Positions 10,997-21,763 of a DNA stretch of 40,337 bases are shown piece by piece. Within the stretch, counting starts at the first letter, position 1; each line of letters opens with the position of its first letter. The notes beneath the pieces were generated by a model. It had not been told where the DNA came from and made no database searches. It was given only the letters and a program-made list of their open reading frames with translations. Both the position numbers and the translations under genes were made by a program. Origin of the DNA: Betaproteobacteria bacterium (GTDB lineage: Bacteria; Pseudomonadota; Gammaproteobacteria; Burkholderiales; Ferrovaceae); the NCBI GenBank assembly GCA_028868905.1, contig JAGWTQ010000008.1:1-40337 (forward strand), read 5' to 3'.

Positions 10997-12694
10997 TTAT
11001 ACACGCCAGTGCCTGACTTCCAGCTGCACCTGCCGCAAGCCTTGCCATTCGTTGACCCCCAGGTGGTAGAGCAGCTCGACCTCCTCCGGCAAGGCTTCCG
11101 CCTGACCAAAAAGGATGGCGTCGAAAAGGCGCTCCTGGCGGCGCAACTTGAGCTTGAGGTGTCGCTGTCCGACCACCCGCTGCTGGACCACGGCAAAGCG
11201 TCCCTGGAAAAGGGGCTCCGGAAATCCCTGCCCCCAGACCCGGGCCTGCAAGGCCTGGGCCACCTGCAATGTCATCTCCGCCTCTTCAGGCTCGCCGTCG
11301 TGTATGACCTGCTCGGCCAGATCCGACGGGCTCAGGCATTCGCGCGCCACCGCCTCGAATGCCGATTCAAAACGGTCCAGATCGGCCCGCCGCAGGGTCA
11401 GTCCGGCAGCCGCGGCATGGCCGCCAAAACGCCGGATGAGCGCGGGATCGCGCTTGGTCACCTGGTCCAGCGCATCGCGCAGATGAAACCCGGCAATGCT
11501 GCGTCCGGACCCGCGGACTTCGTCTTCGTCGGTGCCGGGAGCAAACACGATCACCGGCCGGTGATAGCGGTCCTTGAGGCGGGACGCGAGGATGCCGACC
11601 ACGCCCGGATGCCAGCCGGCATCGTGCAGGCACAGGGTATAGCGCCCGCTCACGTCGAAAGCATCGAGACGTTCCAGGGCATCCGCCTGCATGGCGCTTT
11701 CCACCTCGCGCCGTTCCCGGTTGAAGGCATCGAGCCGCTGGGCATGCCGCATGGCCTCGCCGGGGTCGTCGCTCACCAGGCATTCAATGCCGTGCGTCAT
11801 GTCTTCCATGCGCCCTGCGGCGTTCAGCCGGGGTCCGAGTACAAACCCCAGATCGGCGCTGCGGGCGGCACTTTCAGGGCGTTCGGCCACCCGGTACAGG
11901 GCCCGGATGCCTGGCACGGCCCGGCCTGCCGCGATGCGCTTGAGTCCAGCCTGAACCAGCAGGCGGTTGTTGCGATCCAGGCGCACCACGTCGGCAACCG
12001 TGCCCAGCGCCACCAGGTCCAGCAGCGAGCCCAGTGCGGGCTCAGCCTGATTTTGCCAGCGTCCGCGCCGGCGCAATTCAGCCCGCAGCGCCATCATCAC
12101 GTAAAACATCACGCCCACGCCGGCCATGCATTTGCTGGGAAAAAGACAGCCGGGCTGGTTGGGATTCACGATGGCGGCGGCATCCGGCAATTCGCTTCCC
12201 GGCAGATGATGATCCGTCACGAGCACCGGGATGCCCAGGCGGTTTGCCTCGGCCACCCCCGCCACGCTGGCAATGCCGTTGTCCACGGTCACGATCAGCT
12301 GGGGCTGTCGGGGAAGGGCCAGCCGCACCACTTCCGGAGTCAGCCCATAACCCAGCGTCAGGCGGTTGGGAACCAGGAAGTCCACGTGCGCGCCCATGGC
12401 GCGCAGGGCACGCAGCCCGACGGCGCAAGCCGTGGCGCCATCTGCATCATAATCGGCAACGATCAGCAGGCGTTGGCCTGCTTCGATGGCGTCCGCCAGC
12501 AAATCCGCGGCGGCATCGATGCCCTTGAGTTGCCCGAAAGGAAGCAGGCCTGCAAGATCGGGCTCGCCCAGATCCTCCGCAACCGCTCCACGGGCCGCCA
12601 GGACACGTGCCAAAACAGGCAACGCCCCGGCAGCAAGCAACGGGGCCAACAGGCCTTCGTCCACTGGCCGCCGGACCCAGGCCGTCCCGCTCAT
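10997..12694 (-). CDS. recJ: Single-stranded-DNA-specific exonuclease RecJ
   Basis: 'LLIVADYDADGATACAVGLRAL', 'VTVDNGIASVAGV', 'VTDHHLPGSELPDAAAIVNP', 'GRSIAGFHLRDAL'. Confidence 0.95.
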   Translation of the reverse strand: MSGTAWVRRPVDEGLLAPLLAAGALPVLARVLAARGAVAEDLGEPDLAGLLPFGQLKGIDAAADLLADAIEAGQRLLIVADYDADGATACAVGLRALRAMGAHVDFLVPNRLTLGYGLTPEVVRLALPRQPQLIVTVDNGIASVAGVAEANRLGIPVLVTDHHLPGSELPDAAAIVNPNQPGCLFPSKCMAGVGVMFYVMMALRAELRRRGRWQNQAEPALGSLLDLVALGTVADVVRLDRNNRLLVQAGLKRIAAGRAVPGIRALYRVAERPESAARSADLGFVLGPRLNAAGRMEDMTHGIECLVSDDPGEAMRHAQRLDAFNRERREVESAMQADALERLDAFDVSGRYTLCLHDAGWHPGVVGILASRLKDRYHRPVIVFAPGTDEDEVRGSGRSIAGFHLRDALDQVTKRDPALIRRFGGHAAAAGLTLRRADLDRFESAFEAVARECLSPSDLAEQVIHDGEPEEAEMTLQVAQALQARVWGQGFPEPLFQGRFAVVQQRVVGQRHLKLKLRRQERLFDAILFGQAEALPEEVELLYHLGVNEWQGLRQVQLEVRHWRV

Positions 12695-13579
12695 TCAGGC
12701 ATGTCCCAGGGCGGGAACGCCGGACAGGCGCGTCAGTGGCCGCAGTCGGCGCCAAAACCGCCACAGATGCCAGCGCGTCAACGTCAGCCTTGCCGCGCAT
12801 CGGCCTTCCAGGGCCACCAGCGTGAAGCCTTCCAGTTCACCGGATTTCAAGCGTTGCAGCAAAGGGCCGAACAGCTCCCGTTCAAGCCGCTGTGCCGCCT
12901 CCTGCCAGGCGGCCTCGTCGCCGTAGGCGGATGGTGCGCGCAAGCTGTCGATCACCTGAGCCTCGTGGGTTGCCGTGGGGTAATCCCAGAACCAGACGCC
13001 GCTGATGGCACGTTCCCCGTGCGCTTCGCGGCTTTGGTTGACGGGGTGCTCGTGAAACAGCATCTGCACTTCGTTGAATACCCCGCGCCAGTGGCGCGCA
13101 GCGTCTCCTTGCGGCAGATAGCCGTCGATGTTGCGCCCGACCCGGCGCAACGGATGCGTGGTCTGAATGGAGGGCGGCGCCTTCAGGCCCACCAGCCACA
13201 CCCCGGGAGACAAGACAAAGAACTTGAAGCCCTGGTGGTTGAAATGGCGGTTAAGCGTGGCCACCAACGCTTCCGCCTCTTCAGGCAACAAGGAGAAGCT
13301 GTAGCGTTCGAGCAGCAGCAAGGCATCGCCTTCCACCTGCAAATGAATGGGGTCGGCACATAACCAGTAAGACGCCTCCCCCGCAATGCCGGCTTCGTGA
13401 GCCATGCGTTCGGCCAGCGAAGTGCCTGCGGCGTCATCCGGCCAGCTTTCAAGCATGGCCTCGTGCCGGAGCAAGGAGAGTTTTCCGCGAGCCAGCGCCC
13501 GTTCCAGATTGGGCAGGCGCGGCACGGCCTGGTCAGGGATTTCAGGGAACAGGCCGGGAATGACAAATACCGGATGCAT
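12695..13579 (-). CDS. RpfE-like conserved protein (phosphoglycerate-mutase-like family)
   Basis: 294 aa 'VIPGLFPEI...LARGKL', 'WLCADPIHLQVEGDALLLL', 'VGLKAPPSIQTTHPLRRVGRNIDGYLPQGDAARHWRGVFNEVQMLFHEHPVN'; next to recJ. Confidence 0.65.
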   Translation of the reverse strand: MHPVFVIPGLFPEIPDQAVPRLPNLERALARGKLSLLRHEAMLESWPDDAAGTSLAERMAHEAGIAGEASYWLCADPIHLQVEGDALLLLERYSFSLLPEEAEALVATLNRHFNHQGFKFFVLSPGVWLVGLKAPPSIQTTHPLRRVGRNIDGYLPQGDAARHWRGVFNEVQMLFHEHPVNQSREAHGERAISGVWFWDYPTATHEAQVIDSLRAPSAYGDEAAWQEAAQRLERELFGPLLQRLKSGELEGFTLVALEGRCAARLTLTRWHLWRFWRRLRPLTRLSGVPALGHA

Positions 13580-13606
13580 GGCCCAGCTGGTTTTCCCTGG
13601 CGACGG

Positions 13607-14785
<1,179 letters not shown>

Positions 14786-14851
14786 GTCTGTTCTCCCACG
14801 CAGTCGATATCCGATCCAGGCCGCCGCAGGGCGACCCCTTCCCCATGTGTG

Positions 14852-16189
14852 TCAGTCCACGCGGCCCTGGAGGTCATGGTCGTCGGAACTTTCAATCCGC
14901 ACGTCCGCGAACTCGCCTGCCTTCAGGCGCGCATCGGGCTCGACCCGCACGACACCGTCTATTTCAGGTGCGTCGGCCACGCTTCTGCCCACACCCCATC
15001 CGTCTGAGCGCACCTCGTCCAGCAGCACGCGCTGCACGGTGCCCACGCGGCGCGCCAGGCGCTCGGCACTGATGCGGGCCTGCACTTCCATCAAGCGCGC
15101 CTGCCGTTCCTGTTTTACGGATTCGGGCACTGCCCCTGGCAGCGCGTTGGCGCTTGCACCTTCCACCGGCGAATAAGTGAAGCAGCCCACACGGTCCAGG
15201 GAGGCTTCTTCCAGAAAATCCAGCAGCAACTGGAAATCCGCTTCGGTTTCGCCGGGGAAACCGACAATGAACGTACTGCGCAGCGTGAGGTCCGGGCAGG
15301 TCTTTCGCCAGTCCTGAATCCGTTCCAGGGTGCGCTCCACATCGCCCGGCCGTTTCATGGCCTTGAGGATGCGCGGGCTGGCGTGCTGCAACGGCACATC
15401 CAGGTAGGGCAAAATGCGGCCGGCCGCCATGAGCGGCATCAGCTCGTCCACGTGCGGGTAGGGATACACGTAGTGCAACCGCACCCAGGCGCCCAGTTCA
15501 CCCAGAGCCTGGGCCAGTTCGGTCATGCGCGACCTGAGGGGGCGGCCATTCCAGAAACCGGTGCGGTACTTGATGTCCACCCCATAGGCACTGGTGTCCT
15601 GGGAAATGACCAGCAATTCGCGAACGCCGGCTTTCACCAGGTTTTCAGCTTCCCGCAGGACGTCGCCCACGGGCCTGCTGACCAGGTCTCCGCGCAGGGA
15701 CGGAATGATGCAGAAACTGCAGCGATGGTTGCAGCCTTCGGAAATTTTCAGGTACGCGTAATGGCGCGGCGTCAGCTTGATGCCCTGCGGCGGAATGAGG
15801 CTGGTGAAGGGGTCGTGTGGCGGGGGCAGGTGACGGTGCACGGCCTCCATGACTGCCGCCTTGTCATGTGGTCCGGTCACGGCCAGCACGCGCGGATGGG
15901 CTTCCCGGATGCGCTCGGCATTGGCGCCCAGGCAGCCGGTCACGATCACATTGCCATTTTCCTGCAGCGCCTCTCCGATGGCATCAAGCGATTCCTCGAT
16001 GGCGGCATCGATAAAGCCACAGGTGTTCACCACCACCAGATCCGCGCCATTGTAGGAAGGGGCGATGTCATACCCCTCGGCGCGCAACTGGGTCAGAATC
16101 TGCTCCGAGTCCACCAGAGCCTTGGGACAGCCCAGCGAAACAAACCCGACACGACCAGCCGTACCTGTCATCGACTGTGCCACCTTCAA
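14852..16189 (-). CDS. rimO: Ribosomal protein S12 methylthiotransferase RimO
   Basis: '[22 protein letters not shown]' and radical-SAM '[26 protein letters not shown]'; actual start may be the internal Met near 16174. Confidence 0.95.
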   Translation of the reverse strand: MKVAQSMTGTAGRVGFVSLGCPKALVDSEQILTQLRAEGYDIAPSYNGADLVVVNTCGFIDAAIEESLDAIGEALQENGNVIVTGCLGANAERIREAHPRVLAVTGPHDKAAVMEAVHRHLPPPHDPFTSLIPPQGIKLTPRHYAYLKISEGCNHRCSFCIIPSLRGDLVSRPVGDVLREAENLVKAGVRELLVISQDTSAYGVDIKYRTGFWNGRPLRSRMTELAQALGELGAWVRLHYVYPYPHVDELMPLMAAGRILPYLDVPLQHASPRILKAMKRPGDVERTLERIQDWRKTCPDLTLRSTFIVGFPGETEADFQLLLDFLEEASLDRVGCFTYSPVEGASANALPGAVPESVKQERQARLMEVQARISAERLARRVGTVQRVLLDEVRSDGWGVGRSVADAPEIDGVVRVEPDARLKAGEFADVRIESSDDHDLQGRVD

Positions 16190-16818
16190 CCCGGTTCGCC
16201 GTTCTTGGGGGCTGACCCGCCTGTCTTGGGCCCACCTTCGGAAGGCTCCTTGGAAGCCGGTTCGCTGGGCGCCGCTGGCGTGCCGTAAGGAAACGGGAAG
16301 CCGCCAAACATGGTGCGCGCCTGCCGCTGCATCTGGTTTTGCATTTCCATGAACAACTGGGTGCTCTGTTCCAGGTAATTGCCCATCAAGCCCTGCAATG
16401 CCGGCCCCTGGGCGTTAAGAAACTGTTTCCAGACATCCGCATTGACGCTGGGAGGCTCGCTGCCCCCTGTCACGGCCGCGGACTGTTCCTGCAGCTTTTT
16501 CTGGATGTCCACAAAGCTCTGAATGCCTTTTTCCAGATAATTCCCCATGAACCCCTGCATGGCGTTGCCGTAGGAACGGATCATCTGGGACAGCATGTCG
16601 CACGTGAACAGGGGGTCCATGCCCGCCTCCTCTTCCAGGATGATCTGCATGAGGATGCTGCGGGTCAGATCCTGGTTGGTCTTGGCGTCCACCACCTGAA
16701 AATCCTGATGGCCCAGCACCAGCTGCTTCACCTCCGACAGCGTGATGTAGCTGCTGGTTTCAGTGTCGTAGAGCCTGCGGTTGGGATACTTCTTGATCAA
16801 GCGAACCGGTTTGGACAT
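16186..16818 (-). CDS. phaR: Polyhydroxyalkanoate synthesis repressor PhaR
   Basis: '[56 protein letters not shown]' is the PhaR DNA-binding domain. Confidence 0.95.
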   Translation of the reverse strand: MSKPVRLIKKYPNRRLYDTETSSYITLSEVKQLVLGHQDFQVVDAKTNQDLTRSILMQIILEEEAGMDPLFTCDMLSQMIRSYGNAMQGFMGNYLEKGIQSFVDIQKKLQEQSAAVTGGSEPPSVNADVWKQFLNAQGPALQGLMGNYLEQSTQLFMEMQNQMQRQARTMFGGFPFPYGTPAAPSEPASKEPSEGGPKTGGSAPKNGEPG

Positions 16819-16932
16819 GGGATTTAAGGCCTCAAAATTTGTGCATCACACAATCGCCGCGCGCAGATGCGCACCATTCCAGCTGCATTACTTTACCACA
16901 AAAACCATTAAAAACATAAAGTTAATAGAATA

Positions 16933-17023
16933 TTGCAGCGCGGTCAAACTATTTTATTGCAATGCATCAAAAAAGATTGACAAGCCCCTTGGGAGTCTGT
17001 ATCTTTGGAATTGTTGCAACGCA
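16933..17023. promoter_or_regulatory. Three TTGCARYGC repeats, putative PhaR operators
   Basis: TTGCAGCGC (16933-16941), TTGCAATGCA (16957-16966), TTGCAACGCA (17014-17023); two contain TGC-N3-GCA; located between divergent phaR and phaP. Confidence 0.6.
16977..17005 (+). promoter_or_regulatory. Sigma70-type promoter of phasin gene
   Basis: TTGACA (16977-16982), 17-bp spacer, TATCTT (17000-17005), about 78 bp upstream of phasin ATG. Confidence 0.75.
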
Positions 17024-17082
17024 GCAAGTACGGCGGACCTGAAACCGGTTCCTGGCGCCTGACACTTTCAAGGAGTACGTAA

Positions 17083-17619
17083 ATGTACAACGCACCTGAA
17101 CAAGTTACGGAGTTTAACAAATCCGCCCTGAATGCGGCATTGCAACTTGCCAAGATTTCCCTGGACACCACGGAACGTCTGGTGGGGCTGAATCTGGAAG
17201 CCAGCAAGGAAACCTTTGCCGATGCCAGCGATGCCCTGCGCACCCTGAACGACGTGCGTGACCCCCAGGCGCTGCTGGACCTTCGCACCAAGCTGACCGA
17301 AAAGGGAGTGGAGCAGTTTACCGCCCTGTCGCGCAGCCTGTACGACGTGGGCGCCCATGCCCAATCACAGATTTCCGCGCTGTTTGAAGCGCACGTCGCG
17401 GACTGGAACCAGTCCGTGGCCAAAAATATTGATCAGGCCATCAAAGCCGCGCCCGCCGGCGCCGATGTGGCCATCGCTGCCGTGAAATCCACGGTTGCCG
17501 CCACTGCCGCCGCTTTCGACGGCGTGACCAAGACCGCCAAGCAGGTGGCCAGTTTTGCCGATGCCAGCGTCAAGGCCACTGTGGATGCCGCCTCGGCGGC
17601 CCTCAAGCCCGCTGCCTGA
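17083..17619 (+). CDS. phaP: Phasin family PHA-granule protein
   Basis: 178 aa, Ala-rich amphipathic 'EFNKSALNAALQLAKISLDTTERLVGLNLEASKETFADASDALRTL'; AGGAGT SD; flanked by pha genes. Confidence 0.93.
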   Translation: MYNAPEQVTEFNKSALNAALQLAKISLDTTERLVGLNLEASKETFADASDALRTLNDVRDPQALLDLRTKLTEKGVEQFTALSRSLYDVGAHAQSQISALFEAHVADWNQSVAKNIDQAIKAAPAGADVAIAAVKSTVAATAAAFDGVTKTAKQVASFADASVKATVDAASAALKPAA

Positions 17620-17687
17620 GGAAGCCGGACGCGGTCTTAACTTCTCCTCCTCCTTTATTGCAAAGGTTCCCTTTCGATAAAGGCTTC

Positions 17688-17719
17688 AACCCCACGACCA
17701 ACCTCGTGGGGTTTTTTTT
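17688..17719 (+). terminator. Intrinsic terminator of phaP, possibly bidirectional with phaB
   Basis: AACCCCACGA-CCAACC-TCGTGGGGTT perfect 10-bp stem followed by a T tract. Confidence 0.92.
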
Positions 17720-17735
17720 GTGCCGGATTCCCCGG

Positions 17736-18479
17736 CTAGAACATGTGCTGGCCGCCGTTGATGGAAATATTGGCGCCGGTAATGAACGCCGCCTCCTCCG
17801 ATGCCAGGTAAACGATCAGGCCCGCCACTTCCTCCGGCTTGCCCAGACGTCCCACCGGAATCTGGGGCAGGATTTTGGCTTCCAGGATTTCTGCCGGAAT
17901 CGCCGTCACCATTTTGGTTCCGATATAGCCGGGCGAAATGGTGTTGACCGTAACTCCCTTGCGCGCCACCTCCAGCGCCAGGGCTTTGGTGAACCCGTGC
18001 ATGCCGGCCTTGGCTGCCGCGTAGTTGGTCTGCCCGAAAGCCCCTTTCTGTCCGTTGACCGAAGAAACGTTGATGACACGCCCCCAGCCCCGTTCCACCA
18101 TGCCGTCAATGAAAGGCTTGGTCATGTTGAACACGCTGTTGAGGTTGGTGTTGATGACCGCATCCCAATCCACTTTGGTCATTTTCTTGAAGGTCATGTC
18201 GCGCGTGATGCCGGCGTTGTTCACCAGCACGTCCACCGCTCCCACTTCGGACATGACCCGACCCGCCATGCGCGCGCAATCCTCGGCATCGGAAACATCC
18301 ACGGCATAGGCGTGAAAGTGGTAACCCCGCGACCGCATGCCTTCAAGCCAGGCATCCGCATGCGGGTTGCCATGGGAATGGGTGGCCACCACCACATAGC
18401 CCAGATCCGCCAGTTTGACGCAAATCGACTCTCCGAGTCCGCCCATTCCTCCCGTGACCAACACCACTCGTTTCTGCAT
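17736..18479 (-). CDS. phaB: Acetoacetyl-CoA reductase
   Basis: SDR fold 'VLVTGGMGGLGESICVKLAD', 'VLVNNAGITRD', 'NVSSVNGQKGAFGQTNYAAAKAGMHGFTKALALE', 'SINGGQHMF'. Confidence 0.95.
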   Translation of the reverse strand: MQKRVVLVTGGMGGLGESICVKLADLGYVVVATHSHGNPHADAWLEGMRSRGYHFHAYAVDVSDAEDCARMAGRVMSEVGAVDVLVNNAGITRDMTFKKMTKVDWDAVINTNLNSVFNMTKPFIDGMVERGWGRVINVSSVNGQKGAFGQTNYAAAKAGMHGFTKALALEVARKGVTVNTISPGYIGTKMVTAIPAEILEAKILPQIPVGRLGKPEEVAGLIVYLASEEAAFITGANISINGGQHMF

Positions 18480-18511
18480 GGCTCACTTCCTCCCGTATTT
18501 GTTTTTGGTGA

Positions 18512-20185
18512 TCAGCAACGCGCCTTGACGTATCGTCCAGGCGCAGGTTCGATGGGCGGATGTTCGGCATTTCCCAGTTGTCCGGGCGCAGGGGCCCGCT
18601 CAGGGTTCAGGTGGTCCAGCCAGTCCGCCCAGTGCGTCCACCAGCTGCCCGGCACCGCCTTGGCCGATGCCAGCCATTCGTCGGCATCACCCGGAAGGGT
18701 TTCACCGACCCAGTAATTGCGCTTGTTTCTGGATACCGGATTGATGGAGCCTGCGATGTGGCCGCTTGCTCCCAGCACGAATTCCATCGGACCCTGCAGC
18801 AAACGGGTCGTCTCGAAAGCCGATTTCCAGGGCACGATGTGGTCTTCACGGGCCGCGAACACGTAAGTGGGCATGGCAATGCGCCCAAGGTCCACCGGCC
18901 GGCCGGCCACCGTGAGGGCATTCGGGCAACGGAGTTCGTTTTGCAGATAGAGATGACGCAGGTACCAGGCAAACATGGGGCCCGGCAGGTTCGTGCCGTC
19001 ACTATTCCAGTACAGCAGGTCAAAGGCAGGTGGCGTTTCGCCCTTGAGGTAATTGCTGACCACGTAGGGCCAGATGAGGTCGTTGGCGCGCAGACTTGAA
19101 AAGGCCATGGCCAATTCCTTGCCGGGCACCACCCCGCCCTTGGAAAAAAGCAGTTCGCGTTGCGCCACGAAAGCCGGGTCGATGTACACGCCAATCTCGC
19201 CCACATCGGAATAGTCGAGCAATGCCGTCATCAGGGTCAGCGACGCCACCGGCAACGGTTCGTCGGCCGCGTGGGCCGCAAGCGCGCAGGCCAGCAACGC
19301 CCCGCCCACGCAAAAACCCAGCGTGTCGATTTGCGGTGCGCCACTGATGGCCTGGACCGTGCGCACGGCGGTCGCAACGCCTTGCTCGATGTAGTCGTCC
19401 CACGTGGTTTCCTGCAGCGATTGGTCGATGTTGCGCCAGGACATGAGGAAAACCGTGTGCCCCCGTTCAATGGCGTACCGGACCATGGAGTTGGAAGGCT
19501 CGAGATCCAGAATGTAATACTTGTTGATGCAGGGGGGCACCATCAGGAGGGGGCGCGAAGCCACTTCAGCTGTCGAGGGGGCATATTGCAAAAGCTGAAA
19601 CAGCTCATTTTCGAACACGACGGCGCCGGGCGTGATGGCGATGTTGCGCCCGACTTCAAACGCCGACTCGTCCGACATGGAAATGCGGCCCTTTTCCAGG
19701 TCGGCCAGAAAATTCCTGAGCCCGGCACGCAAACTTTCTCCGCCCGACTCGAACGCTTTCTTGAGCACTTCAGGATTGGTGGCGGGAAAATTCGACGGCG
19801 CCATGGCATCGATGTACTGGCGCAGGAAGAAATCCAGCCGCTTTTGGGTTTCCGGCTCCAGATGCAGGGCCCCCACAGCTTCCTCGAGCCATTGGGCCGT
19901 CAGCAAATAGGATTGACGCAGGTAATCAAACAAGGGGGCTTCGGCCCATTCCGGGGCGCTGAAACGGCGGTCGGTCACGGGTTGTGCCGCGGACTCGACA
20001 TCCGGATTCTGTCCGGCTGCCCGGCTCAGCGTGTTCATCCAGAGCGCCGCCTGCCTTTCGTAATAGCGCGCCTGCAATTCCTGCCAGCGCGGCGCATCCT
20101 TGGCTGCGGCCTGCGCCAGGTCGCGCAGGAAATTCTGGAAATCCTCCGGCCGGAAACCCGCCAGGCGCGTGCCCGCCTCCTCCAT
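18512..20185 (-). CDS. phaC: Class I poly(3-hydroxyalkanoate) synthase
   Basis: 557 aa; lipase-like box 'LGFCVGGALLACALAA', 'INKYYILDLEPSNSMVRYAIERGHTVFLMSWRN', 'AAREDHIVPW', 'GASGHIAGSINP'. Confidence 0.95.
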   Translation of the reverse strand: MEEAGTRLAGFRPEDFQNFLRDLAQAAAKDAPRWQELQARYYERQAALWMNTLSRAAGQNPDVESAAQPVTDRRFSAPEWAEAPLFDYLRQSYLLTAQWLEEAVGALHLEPETQKRLDFFLRQYIDAMAPSNFPATNPEVLKKAFESGGESLRAGLRNFLADLEKGRISMSDESAFEVGRNIAITPGAVVFENELFQLLQYAPSTAEVASRPLLMVPPCINKYYILDLEPSNSMVRYAIERGHTVFLMSWRNIDQSLQETTWDDYIEQGVATAVRTVQAISGAPQIDTLGFCVGGALLACALAAHAADEPLPVASLTLMTALLDYSDVGEIGVYIDPAFVAQRELLFSKGGVVPGKELAMAFSSLRANDLIWPYVVSNYLKGETPPAFDLLYWNSDGTNLPGPMFAWYLRHLYLQNELRCPNALTVAGRPVDLGRIAMPTYVFAAREDHIVPWKSAFETTRLLQGPMEFVLGASGHIAGSINPVSRNKRNYWVGETLPGDADEWLASAKAVPGSWWTHWADWLDHLNPERAPAPGQLGNAEHPPIEPAPGRYVKARC

Positions 20186-20198
20186 CGTCAGTTTCCCC

Positions 20199-20975
20199 TC
20201 ATTCCATGATCAGTACATGAGCCCAATGGATCGACGCAACGCCCAGCGCGATCAGCGTCACTTGCCACGCCGAAGCCTTGAAATCCACACGGCGGTGCAG
20301 GCCCGGAATCAGGTCAGCCACGGCCACGTAAATCATGCTGGAAGACGCCAGCGCCAGCAAATAAGGCACCACCTGCTGCAGGGATTGCAAGGCGAGGCAG
20401 GCGATCACCCCGCCTACCAGCGTGGCCAGGCTGGAAAACAGGTTGAAGCCCAGGGCTCGCCCGCGTGACAGTCCGGAGTGCAGCAGGACCAGCACGTCGC
20501 CGGCCTCCTGCGGGATTTCGTGGGCAATGATGGCCATGGCCGTCACCACGCCCAGATGGGGATCGGTGACGAATGCCGCGGCAATGATGATGCCATCCAC
20601 GAAATTGTGGACCGAATCACCCACCACCACCATGGCACCGGTCCTGCCCTGATGCCCTTCGTGGGAATGGGCAGCCGACCCATCCCCTTCGAGGTCATGG
20701 GCATGCACATGGCGCCAGAGCACCAGCTTCTCCAGCATGAAAAAGCCCAGGATACCGGCCAACACCGTGGCTGAAACCGTTTCGGGGCTTTTTGCCAGAA
20801 CGAAAGCATGGGGCAGGATTTCGAGAAAAACAGCGCCCAGCAAAGCGCCGATGGCATAGCTCACCAGCAGGGGCACCCAGGAGGGGCGAGCGGTGAACAC
20901 CACCAGCGTCGCGCAAATCATCGACAGCAATCCGGCGGCGGCACCGGCAACCATCGTGGCAATCAGGGGCGACAT
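20199..20975 (-). CDS. ZIP family divalent metal transporter
   Basis: Hydrophobic, His-rich loop 'HVHAHDLEGDGSAAHSHEGHQG', 'GDSVHNFVDGIIIAAAF', 'AIIAHEIPQEAGD'. Confidence 0.9.
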   Translation of the reverse strand: MSPLIATMVAGAAAGLLSMICATLVVFTARPSWVPLLVSYAIGALLGAVFLEILPHAFVLAKSPETVSATVLAGILGFFMLEKLVLWRHVHAHDLEGDGSAAHSHEGHQGRTGAMVVVGDSVHNFVDGIIIAAAFVTDPHLGVVTAMAIIAHEIPQEAGDVLVLLHSGLSRGRALGFNLFSSLATLVGGVIACLALQSLQQVVPYLLALASSSMIYVAVADLIPGLHRRVDFKASAWQVTLIALGVASIHWAHVLIME

Positions 20976-21022
20976 AAATTATGGGATTGTGGAAGCCAAA
21001 GCAGCATTATACGGGTGAGCCT

Positions 21023-21763
21023 TCAGGGTTCAGGGGCCATCCAGATGAAATTTCCCATTCGGCCGGTTCGGCCATGGTCCCGCCGATGAGAAAAAAAGCG
21101 CTCCGGATCGCCTGCCGTGCACAATCCGCCGCCATACACCGCCTGCACGCCCAGGCGGGCCAGCCGCTGGCGGGCCAGCGCATAGAGGTCGGCCCACCAC
21201 TTCCCGGCCTTGCCAGGGCGAAATGCCTTGCCTGCCTGCGAATCAGCCGCCAGGAAAGTCTCCCGGACCTCGGGCCCTACTTCGAAAGCACCTGGCCCGA
21301 TGGTGGGTCCCAGCCAGACCAGGAGCCCCGCCGGATCAGTGTCCAGGGCCTTCACCGTGGCCTCGATCACCCCTGCCGCGAGTCCGCGCCAGCCTGCATG
21401 CGCTGCGGCCACCAGCCGTTCCTGCCGGTGACAGAACAGCAACGGCAGACAATCGGCGGTCAGTACCACGCAGGCTGTTGCCGCCTGTCGGGTCCATGAC
21501 GCATCGGCTTCGGGCAACTCGCCAACCCCGTCTCCTGCAACGACGGTTCCATGAACCTGGCGAAGCCAGCGCGGCTGCGCATGGATGGCGGCAATCACGC
21601 GTCGGCGGTTTTCAGCCACATGGGCCGGATCGTCGCCGCAATGATCTCCCAGGTTGAGGCTCGACCAGTCCCCGGTGCTGACCCCGCCCTTGCGGGTCGT
21701 GCACAAGGTCCGAACCCAGGGCGGCGCCGGCCACTCCGCCTGAAACCCGAGTTCATCATTCAT
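21023..21763 (-). CDS. pgeF: Peptidoglycan editing factor / polyphenol oxidase family (YfiH)
   Basis: 'LRQVHGTVV', 'VLTADCLPLLFCHRQERLVAAAHAGWRGLAAGVIEATV', 'LGPTIGPGAFEVGPEV'; start set at MNDELGF. Confidence 0.92.
   Translation of the reverse strand: MNDELGFQAEWPAPPWVRTLCTTRKGGVSTGDWSSLNLGDHCGDDPAHVAENRRRVIAAIHAQPRWLRQVHGTVVAGDGVGELPEADASWTRQAATACVVLTADCLPLLFCHRQERLVAAAHAGWRGLAAGVIEATVKALDTDPAGLLVWLGPTIGPGAFEVGPEVRETFLAADSQAGKAFRPGKAGKWWADLYALARQRLARLGVQAVYGGGLCTAGDPERFFSHRRDHGRTGRMGNFIWMAPEP

Noticed and set aside
10967-13363. 798-aa plus-strand ORF opposite recJ and rpfE-like gene
   Set aside because: Same pattern of antisense shadow reading frame; no conserved motif
16781-17062. 93-aa ORF across the phaR-phaP intergenic region
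   Set aside because: Overlaps the phasin promoter and repeat region; low-complexity translation and no SD
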